38,575 bases of DNA from Phycisphaerae bacterium (GTDB lineage Bacteria; Planctomycetota; Phycisphaerae; Sedimentisphaerales; Anaerobacaceae): contig JAUWBI010000030.1 of the NCBI GenBank assembly GCA_030601745.1, positions 1-38,575 on the forward strand, in the 5' to 3' direction. Under the pieces are notes generated by a model. The model did no database searches. It was not told the origin of the DNA and worked only from the letters and a program-made list of their open reading frames with translations. The position numbers and the translations under genes are program-made. Numbering within the stretch: position 1 is the stretch's first letter; every line of letters starts with the position of its first letter. Positions 7,643-13,850 of the stretch are shown one piece after another.

Positions 7643-8653
7643 TTATGACAAACCTAAGCTCTCTTCGAGGCCGAAAATAATATTCATATTCTGAACTGCT
7701 TGGCCTGATGCACCCTTTACCAGATTGTCAATGGCCGAGAAGCTTATGATTCTGCCTTTGGCACAAGTTACAAAGATATGGCAATAGTTCGTCCCGGCGA
7801 CATCTTTTACAGCCGGAGCGGCATCACATATCTGCACAAATTGTTCGCAACAATAGAACTCGTCATAGAGTTCTGCCAATTTTTTGCAGTCCACCTTACC
7901 TTTCGGCTGGCAATATACCGTCGAGAGAATTCCCCTGTCAAAAGGTCCCACGTGCGGCTGAAACAGCATTTGGACCTCGGAGCCGGCAATTTCGCTGGCG
8001 ATTTGTTCCATCTCCGGCATATGGCGGTGCGTGCCGATTCCATAGGCAAACAGGTTTTCATTCATATTCGGGAAATGAAATTTGCTCGAAGGGTTTCTCC
8101 CCGCCCCCGATACACCGGTTACCGCATTGACAATAATCGAGTCTGTTTCAATAAGGCCTTCTTTAAGTAGCGGCACTATGGCCAGCAATGCCCCTGTCGG
8201 GAAACAGCCGGGGTTGGCAATTAAATCGGCGCCCTTTATTTTGTCACGGAACAATTCCGGCAATCCGAATACCGCCCGTGCCAGATTAGCAGTATCAATA
8301 TGCTTTACGTTATAGAATTTCTCGTAAACTCTGGGGTCTTTGAGCCGATAGTCCGCACTGAAATCAATCACCTTCAGCCCGGCGTCCAGCAGTTTAGGTA
8401 CAAATTCCATAGAGACCTTATGAGGCAGACAGCAAAGAGCGGCATCGGCTGCACCTCTGAGCTTATCAAAATCCAACGGCTCGATTTGCATATCGCATCG
8501 GCCTTTCAACTGCCCGAACACATCCTCGGCGTGACCACATTCGGACTCGAGCGCCGTAAGATAAGTAAGCTCAGCCTCGGGATGGCGCAGAATGATTTCG
8601 ATTGATTCGACGCCGGTATATCCGCTTGCTCCGATTATCGCAACTCGTATCAT
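7643..8653 (-). CDS. argC: N-acetyl-gamma-glutamyl-phosphate reductase
   Basis: ArgC catalyses the NADPH-dependent reduction of N-acetylglutamyl phosphate in arginine synthesis. The 336-residue protein begins MIRVAIIGASGYTG, the Rossmann nucleotide-binding motif (residues 8-14), and the catalytic cysteine is C150 in NPGCFPTG. The frame is open a further 68 codons upstream, but that part overlaps the rpsI terminator and the rpsI 3' end. The ATG at 8651-8653 has GGAAGGAAG just before it, so the short form is right. It is separated from rpsI by a terminator and therefore has its own promoter or depends on read-through. Confidence 0.95.
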   Translation of the reverse strand: MIRVAIIGASGYTGVESIEIILRHPEAELTYLTALESECGHAEDVFGQLKGRCDMQIEPLDFDKLRGAADAALCCLPHKVSMEFVPKLLDAGLKVIDFSADYRLKDPRVYEKFYNVKHIDTANLARAVFGLPELFRDKIKGADLIANPGCFPTGALLAIVPLLKEGLIETDSIIVNAVTGVSGAGRNPSSKFHFPNMNENLFAYGIGTHRHMPEMEQIASEIAGSEVQMLFQPHVGPFDRGILSTVYCQPKGKVDCKKLAELYDEFYCCEQFVQICDAAPAVKDVAGTNYCHIFVTCAKGRIISFSAIDNLVKGASGQAVQNMNIIFGLEESLGLS

Positions 8654-8666
8654 AATACTTCCTTCC

Positions 8667-8702
8667 AAAAAAAACAGCCGCCAGGATTTGCTCTCGGCGG
8701 CT
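8667..8702 (-). terminator. Rho-independent terminator of rplM-rpsI
   Basis: On the minus strand there is a 7-bp perfect stem AGCCGCC / GGCGGCT (8676-8702) followed by eight T residues (8667-8674). It lies 30 bp after the rpsI stop and just ahead of argC. Confidence 0.85.
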
Positions 8703-8732
8703 ATTGTAACAATCCAAAAACGAATTTGCAAA

Positions 8733-9224
8733 TTAACGCTTCGAGAACTGGAATTTCCTCCTTGCGCCCCTTTGGCCCGGCTTCTTTCTCTCGACCATCC
8801 TGCTGTCACGGGTAAGATGTCCCCCATCTCGCAGCGCCTGGATATAGTTTTCATCATAGATTTTCAATGCTCTGGCAATCCCCAGCAACACTGCACCCGC
8901 TTGTCCGGAAGTCCCGCCGCCTCGGACATTGACAAAGACATCGAATCTTTTTTCACCCTCAACTGTCTTCAGAGGGGCCATGACCGCTTTTCTATCCTGT
9001 TCTCGAGGGAAGTAATCTCCAAGCTCTCTTTTGTTAATCAGCAATTTGCCCTTGCCGGGTTTAATTCTAACGCGCGCGACAGCGCTCTTTCTTCTGCCTG
9101 TACCCCAGTAGTAACCGCCTGGACTGGCTCCCTTCTTAGTGGCTTTTTGCGATGGTTGCGGCCCTTTCGCTGCCCTCTTCGCAGTCGCCTTAGCAGCAGG
9201 ATTGTCAGTTTTGGCCTCTGCCAT
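8733..9224 (-). CDS. rpsI: 30S ribosomal protein S9
   Basis: This 163-residue protein has the S9 core: YYWGTGRRKSAVARVRI, the loop VRGGGTSGQAGAVLLGIARA, and the conserved basic tail RRKFQFSKR that reaches the ribosomal P site. It carries an Ala/Lys-rich N-terminal extension of about 35 residues compared with E. coli S9, which is common in this phylum. It starts 15 bp after rplM with AAGGAA upstream and is the second gene of the usual L13-S9 operon. Confidence 0.97.
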   Translation of the reverse strand: MAEAKTDNPAAKATAKRAAKGPQPSQKATKKGASPGGYYWGTGRRKSAVARVRIKPGKGKLLINKRELGDYFPREQDRKAVMAPLKTVEGEKRFDVFVNVRGGGTSGQAGAVLLGIARALKIYDENYIQALRDGGHLTRDSRMVERKKPGQRGARRKFQFSKR

Positions 9225-9239
9225 AATTTGCGTTCCTTC

Positions 9240-9671
9240 TTAGAACAGTTCTATCTTTTCGGGTTTTTGGGCCTGGTGATTGTGCTCCGGGCCCCGATAA
9301 ACCTTCAGTTTTTTCAGCATTTTTCTGCTGAGCTTATTCTTCGGCAGCATTCGCCTTACCGCTAATTCAATTACCTTTTCAGGTTTCCTGGCCATCATAT
9401 CGGCAAAGCTGACGAATTTATGGCCGCCGGGAAAATGCGTGTAATAGTCATACTCCTTTACCTGAGCCTTTTTGCCGGTAGTCTTTATTTTCTCAGCGTT
9501 TACCACAATCACATAATCGCCTGTATCGACATGAGGCGTATATGTGGGCTTGGTCTTTCCCATCAGTATAGGTGCGATTTTCGCAGCCATTCGGCCTAGA
9601 ATCGCCCCGTCGGCATCGACAAGCAGCCACTTATGCTCGACCTGCTCTTTTTTTGCCATAAAGCTCTTCAT
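9240..9671 (-). CDS. rplM: 50S ribosomal protein L13
   Basis: This 143-residue protein is of normal length for L13. Diagnostic segments are [34 protein letters not shown] and [20 protein letters not shown]. The start at 9671 has GAGAG upstream; an alternative Met lies at residue 5. It is first in the L13-S9 operon, with a good sigma-70 promoter 34 bp upstream. Confidence 0.97.
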   Translation of the reverse strand: MKSFMAKKEQVEHKWLLVDADGAILGRMAAKIAPILMGKTKPTYTPHVDTGDYVIVVNAEKIKTTGKKAQVKEYDYYTHFPGGHKFVSFADMMARKPEKVIELAVRRMLPKNKLSRKMLKKLKVYRGPEHNHQAQKPEKIELF

Positions 9672-9704
9672 AGAAACACTCTCTTTCGCTACACAAAAAG
9701 CGGT

Positions 9705-9732
9705 ATTTTACTGAATTTAACCAAGCTGTCAA
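9705..9732 (-). promoter_or_regulatory. Sigma-70-type promoter for rplM-rpsI
   Basis: Reading the minus strand, a perfect TTGACA (-35, 9727-9732) is followed after 16 bp by TAAAAT (-10, 9705-9710, five of six matches). The likely start site is about 30 nt before the L13 start codon. Confidence 0.8.
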
Positions 9733-9794
9733 ACTATTTTTGCATGGAACATTAAAGAATTTGGGCTTCATCCGGTTAACGAGTAGGTGCCCCG

Positions 9795-10020
9795 TTTGAA
9801 ATTGGGTTTGATTGGGTTTGTTTTCCCAGAGTCTGAAAGCGTGGTTCATTTTTATAATCCTTTGTTGAATAGAAGTTTAAGTTCATTTTGGCTTTTCGGA
9901 AATTGGGTTTGTTTTGGGTTTGTTTTCACCAAGTGTCCAATTGGATTTATTTTCATAGTCCACTGTATGAAAAGACTTTACGTTCATTAGGGCATCCAGA
10001 AAATTGGCTTTGTTTTGCAT
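9795..10020. repeat. Pseudo-coding planctomycete repeat (ENKPKTNPI type), two units
   Basis: Read on the minus strand, this region gives two diverged tandem units of roughly 105-110 bp. Each encodes a similar string: NKANFLDALMNVK then DYENKSNWTLGENKPKTNPI, and PKMNLNFYSTKDYKNEPRFQ then TLGKQTQSNPIS. The second unit is broken by a frameshift relative to the first. Words such as TTGGGTTTGTTTT recur on the plus strand. I recall similar NKPNQTQF-rich strings being annotated as hypothetical proteins in planctomycetes. With no Shine-Dalgarno and with frame breaks, I read it as a DNA repeat, not a gene. Confidence 0.6.
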
Positions 10021-10643
10021 AAAAAGAGCTGATTTGTAGAGCGTTCTCGACAGATGTAGAGGTGCCTTATAGGCACGTAAATAACTGGATTCTTGATACT
10101 CGTTAGTTAAGAGTGAGCTAAAGTGCCTAAAGTGAACTAAAGTTGGATTCTCGATGCTCATGATTGGTAATTCCCCTAAGGGTTTTCCGTTTCGCTCCAA
10201 GACTATTTACGAACGATGATTTTTGGCGTGTATCTGCTGATACGAAAACGTGCGGTTCTCTGCTATATCTGGCGCCCCCCACAGGGAAAGGGGCAAGCTA
10301 CTGGCGGTTTATGTTTACCTACTGGCAAACATATAGGTATTTTAACAGAAATCCAAACAAAAGTCAAAAAAAAAACGAATTAAAAGAATTCTAACGCAGA
10401 GAAATATAGCCATGAATTGACACGGATTAACACGAAGTTTTTTTAGACAGGATTGACACTGTTTTTTTTAGACACGGATTAACACGGATTTTGTTTGGCC
10501 ACGAAAAGGCACAAAAGTCACAAAGGTAAATTGGCCACAGAGCACTCAGAGGTCACAGAGAGGTTGGCTTCACCGGCCGTGGAGCAGACGGCCTCGTTTA
10601 TTCAAACTCGCAGCCGTACTCCAAGCAAGCTTGTGCGTTCGGT
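10021..10643. other. Intergenic DNA with word-like repeats, no gene seen
   Basis: No convincing coding region. From about 10410 the sequence is a chain of near-repeated words: CACGGATTAACACG (three times, 10424-10492), CCACGAAAAGGCACAAAAG and GGCCACAGAGCACTCAGAGG. The CCACGAAAA-GCACAAAAG word recurs at 10722-10742, fused to the AP2 fragment that follows. Confidence 0.6.
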
Positions 10644-10892
10644 TTGCGGAGTTTGTCTAAGTTGCTGACGTTGTCAGCGTTGGTGAAGCCAGAGAAGAGT
10701 CTTTTCTTTTTAGAGAGGATAGCCACGAAAAAGCACAAAAGGGACAAAAAATGGCAAGCCCAGATAACCTGCGATAACAAAACCCACCACCTCGGCTACT
10801 TCCACGACCAAATCGACGCCGCCAGAGCTTATGACAAAGCCGCTCGCCAGCTCCACCACGACTTCGCCTCCTTGAACTTCCCATCCCAATAA
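10644..10892 (+). pseudogene. AP2-domain remnant of an HNH homing endonuclease
   Basis: This 82-codon frame ends in a clear AP2/ERF-type DNA-binding domain: KRDKKWQAQITCDNKTHHLG, YFHDQIDAARAYDKAARQ and a closing FASLNFP (residues about 32-80, 10737-10883). In bacteria and phages AP2 domains usually form the C-terminal DNA-binding part of HNH homing endonucleases. Here the HNH nuclease and the first AP2 strand are missing. The upstream part is replaced by the intergenic word CCACGAAAAAGCACAAAAG, so this is a truncated relic, not a working gene. The first 30 codons are probably not coding. Confidence 0.75.
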
Positions 10893-11484
10893 TAACTTCG
10901 ATATTCGATATTTCTTGTTCGATATTCGATATTCCTCCAAGCTCATTGCGAGGAGACCGAAGGCCGACGCGGCAATCTCAAAAGAAAATAGTCAACATTT
11001 CGTTCGCAACAACGCTATCATATATGCTGAGATCAGTTTTCAGGATACGCAAAACGATTTAAGAGACACTATTCGGACACATAAGGCTATTTTCTGGAAG
11101 GGCTCAGTAAGTGAAATACCCAAAAATTGCTAAATTTTTTGAATTTTTTAAAACCTTTTCTGATATTTCTTGATAGGAATTGATTGTGAAACCTCAAAAA
11201 AAGGGCCCGCAAACCGTTTGTATCACTTTAGTTACAGATTTTTGGGGTATTTTTACTTAACACACTCTTTTTTCTATACTGTAATACCTTACTTTGATTG
11301 AGGATGAACTTCAGGCTCTTGCAGCAAAAATATGTTGTTCGGGTGTCGATTTGGCCTTAATATGACGCCGACGGGGACGGAGTCTAAGATAACAGCGGTG
11401 ATATACAATTAATCTCTGGCTTGTTGGGTGTAAATGTTATAAGTCTGTCAGAACATTTTGAACTATCTACCTGGCTCTGCCATT
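10893..11484. other. Intergenic DNA with two dispersed repeat families
   Basis: Positions 10899-10935 hold four CGATATTCGATAT-type words. Positions 10944-10981 hold a diverged form of the CATTGCGAG...GCAATCTC dispersed repeat that is also at 32045-32075 and 24957-24990. The remainder, to 11484, is AT-rich with no gene I can support. Confidence 0.55.
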
Positions 11485-11562
11485 ATGACAAACGAAGACA
11501 TCCGGCATTTGAAGAAAATAGTGCTGAAACAAAGGGACAAGGAGATGCTCAATGGTCATTGA
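11485..11562 (+). CDS. Possible 25-residue leader peptide
   Basis: The frame MTNEDIRHLKKIVLKQRDKE (25 residues) overlaps the start of the 11552 gene by 11 nt, and it contains the downstream gene's ribosome-binding site. It could be a translationally coupled leader or chance. No strong Shine-Dalgarno precedes it. Confidence 0.25.
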   Translation: MTNEDIRHLKKIVLKQRDKEMLNGH

Positions 11563-11923
11563 GATTCGGGAGTGGATAATTACGGTAAGTATATTAGTAG
11601 GGACTATTGTTGCAGTGATGGTTTTTTGGAAGAATATTAAAAAACCAAAAGCGCAAGCACCACCAGAAACACCGAAAAGATTATTTCATTTAGCTACTCG
11701 CGTTTTAGTGGCTGTATTGTGCTTATGTGTTGTAGTGGTGGCTACTGGTTTCAGTCAAAACCAGAAAGTTATCGATCGAACGGTAAAAGAGATTCACCGC
11801 AATGTAAAAAGGAGCGAGAAACGCCTTCACAAATGCATCCAAGATAACGCAGAAACAATAATTAACAAACTTGACGAACTTGATTTCTTGTTGTTTATCG
11901 AAGAACCGAATAACGTCAAATAG
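11552..11923 (+). CDS. Small two-TM membrane protein, unknown
   Basis: This 123-residue protein has two predicted membrane helices: ITVSILVGTIVAVMVFW (about 10-26) and VLVAVLCLCVVVVATGF (about 51-67), separated by a Pro/Lys-rich linker. A charged helical tail follows (DRTVKEIHRNVKRSEKRLHK), which may form a coiled coil. AAGGAG lies 7 nt before the ATG. I do not recognise the family. It sits in an AT-richer, mainly plus-strand patch beside other unrecognised genes, which suggests recently acquired DNA. Confidence 0.6.
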   Translation: MVIEIREWIITVSILVGTIVAVMVFWKNIKKPKAQAPPETPKRLFHLATRVLVAVLCLCVVVVATGFSQNQKVIDRTVKEIHRNVKRSEKRLHKCIQDNAETIINKLDELDFLLFIEEPNNVK

Positions 11924-11928
11924 ATTCT

Positions 11929-12261
11929 TCAGTCGATATAAAAAGGGGATATTGAATCTGCTAATTGAGTTTTTGTATTTGTTGAGCCAGCGTAAGAATT
12001 AGAAAAGTACTTAATAAAACCAAACGGTATAGTCATATCAGTACTAAAAACAAAGTTTTTTTCCTCAGAACCCCAAGGAACGCAATAACTTGGCGAAGCA
12101 TAACCCTCTGTCACAAAAAGGCTTACGTGAATGCCTCCTGAGATAGTCTCTTCATGACCGTGTGACCTATGGATAATTTGAAAAAAACCCTGATTTTTAG
12201 CCTTGTTCAGAATTAATTTTTCTATTATAATACATAAGAGCAAAAAAATATATCTTTTCAA
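11929..12261 (-). CDS. Hypothetical protein, possible fragment
   Basis: This 110-codon frame starts at TTG, has a hydrophobic N-terminus (YIFLLLCIII) and a distinctive body (HRSHGHEETISGGIHVSLFV, then CVPWGSEEKNFVFSTDMTIP). It ends 5 bp from the convergent 11552 gene, a tight arrangement that favours a real gene. However, no ATG lies near the start and no Shine-Dalgarno is visible, so it may be the 3' part of a longer broken gene. No family recognised. Confidence 0.35.
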   Translation of the reverse strand: MKRYIFLLLCIIIEKLILNKAKNQGFFQIIHRSHGHEETISGGIHVSLFVTEGYASPSYCVPWGSEEKNFVFSTDMTIPFGFIKYFSNSYAGSTNTKTQLADSISPFYID

Positions 12262-12270
12262 GAACGATAA

Positions 12271-12609
12271 TTGTGGGCAAAACCAATTTTCAATAATTAT
12301 CGTCTTAAAAATCCTGAAACCGGTAAGACCAGTCTCTGGAGGAGGTTTTTTATCGGCCCCGTAACATCGGGAGTTTGTTGTTTTCGTCTGCCTAAGGGGT
12401 GGGCGTCTGCGCTTATGGTCTCAGCTAATAATACGGTCAAATCTAAAAATTCAAGTTTTAAGACGTACTTTTCCGACAAAGGTAATGTCTGTTGTGTTTA
12501 CGTAGCAGACGGATTAAATTGGGCGAGTAATTTTTTCAAGGATGCAAACAAAAACGGGGTTGCTGCTCTGCAAACTTCAGTTCCATTAAAATTCACTCAT
12601 GAGGAATAA
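12271..12609 (+). CDS. Hypothetical protein
   Basis: This 112-codon frame opens at TTG 9 bp from the divergent frame at 12261. An internal ATG at 12415 would give 64 residues. The composition looks protein-like (KSKNSSFKTYFSDKGNVCCV, then ADGLNWASNFFKDANKNG). The stop is 2 bp before the next ATG, and ATGAGGAATAAAA at its end supplies the downstream ribosome site, so it is probably translated with the 12612 gene. No family recognised. The 5' end is doubtful. Confidence 0.45.
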   Translation: MWAKPIFNNYRLKNPETGKTSLWRRFFIGPVTSGVCCFRLPKGWASALMVSANNTVKSKNSSFKTYFSDKGNVCCVYVADGLNWASNFFKDANKNGVAALQTSVPLKFTHEE

Positions 12610-12611
12610 AA

Positions 12612-13520
12612 ATGACTTATCGAATGAAAACTAACATATTATTGTGTGTTGCGATGGTCTTTTTAGTCTTTTCTTTTTCTAATCAACATAGTAGAGCTAA
12701 GATGGCGCAGGAAGAATTTACACTTCGAATGGGGTATTCTATCCTTGTGCCGCTTATAGAACTTAAGTCAGAATCAGGCTTGTCATATGATACAGCAATT
12801 GAAGCTCATCATAAATTACTGAGCCAATACATCAAGACCGTAGAGGACCGCCAACCGCCATTACCCTTACGACTGTTTTCTTTTTCCTCCAAAACGATAA
12901 ACTTTAAAAAACTGAAGAGACTGAAAAATGAGTTGGGCAAACCGCTAAAAGATGAAGCGGGCGAACTACTACTTGGTGAGAAAAAGAATGATGAGGCTTG
13001 CCGTCGCATTGAGAAATTAAAAAAATCTGCCACCGAACTTCTTGTTGAGTTGCAACAATTGTTAAGCAAACCAATTATACCCTCGAGGCGTAAAGAGATA
13101 CCTGCTGGCTTGCGGGAAGATGTCGACAGTGCACTTAAAATGTCACAGGATAAAGTAGAGGATTACATATCGGGTATTGAGAAGAATATCGAACTCAAGA
13201 AAAGTGTAGAAAATTCTGGATTGGCTTGTCATGAAAACAGGAAGACAGCATCTCTTTCGTTTCTTGCTTCCTACATGTACGAGGACTTCTTTGTTAGCAA
13301 AAAAATGCTTACACAGTTCAGAGAAAACATAGACCGAACGATCTATTATAATAATGTTTTGCGTAAATCATTGCCGTCGGACGACAAAGCCAGGGACCGT
13401 CTTAAACGGTATTCCGAAAGTGAACTTCACAGGCGGGATCTAGTGCAAGCGATCATAGATGATGATATGCAAAAAGCCCAGGAATTACTGTTGGCAGCAA
13501 TGATAAAAGCCATTTCCTAA
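12612..13520 (+). CDS. Unknown helical protein with N-terminal membrane anchor
   Basis: This 302-residue protein has a hydrophobic segment at residues 8-24 (ILLCVAMVFLVFSFSN), either a signal peptide or an anchor. A mostly charged, helical body follows, with likely coiled-coil stretches (KLKRLKNELGKPLKDEAGEL; RIEKLKKSATELLVELQQLL). A single CHE motif (GLACHEN) is the only notable cysteine site. GAGGA lies before the ATG. The gene closes the plus-strand patch of unrecognised genes. I can assign no function. Confidence 0.6.
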   Translation: MTYRMKTNILLCVAMVFLVFSFSNQHSRAKMAQEEFTLRMGYSILVPLIELKSESGLSYDTAIEAHHKLLSQYIKTVEDRQPPLPLRLFSFSSKTINFKKLKRLKNELGKPLKDEAGELLLGEKKNDEACRRIEKLKKSATELLVELQQLLSKPIIPSRRKEIPAGLREDVDSALKMSQDKVEDYISGIEKNIELKKSVENSGLACHENRKTASLSFLASYMYEDFFVSKKMLTQFRENIDRTIYYNNVLRKSLPSDDKARDRLKRYSESELHRRDLVQAIIDDDMQKAQELLLAAMIKAIS

Positions 13521-13850
13521 GAGAAGAGTATAGTTGGAGTTCACTGACTCTCTCGTCTTTCACATACCTATTTCAAGTCTATTATCTCCTCCTAAATGAA
13601 AAACTATGGACAGTCAACTATTTTTTCATGACATTTTTCCATTCTACCTCACGGGGTAAAAATAACACAAAAGAAGGCAAAAGGCAAGAGGAAAAAGGAA
13701 AAAAACGTGAAGCGTATTTCGCTTCAAAAATACGCTTCATGCTAAATACTATTCACTATCGACTATCGACGAATTTTGCCTTCGTGGCCATAAAAAATTA
13801 TAAAGCTATCGCGCAGCGATTCCACAATTTTGCACTTTGCATTTTGATTT
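13521..13850. repeat. Intergenic repeat mosaic
   Basis: No gene seen. Contents: a stem-loop GAAGCGTATTT / AAATACGCTTC (13710-13737) made from the same words that are inserted in argJ, then TCGACTATCGACGAATTTT, then a TTTTGCA-CTTTGCATTTTGATT word near 13831. That last word recurs at 35390 and 37996. Confidence 0.6.

Noticed and set aside
8654-8857. 68-codon N-terminal extension of argC
   Set aside because: It covers the rpsI terminator and the rpsI 3' end, while the ATG at 8653 has a good ribosome site and the Rossmann motif directly after it.
10598-10780. 60-codon minus frame opposite the AP2 relic
   Set aside because: No domain or ribosome site; overlaps repeat words.
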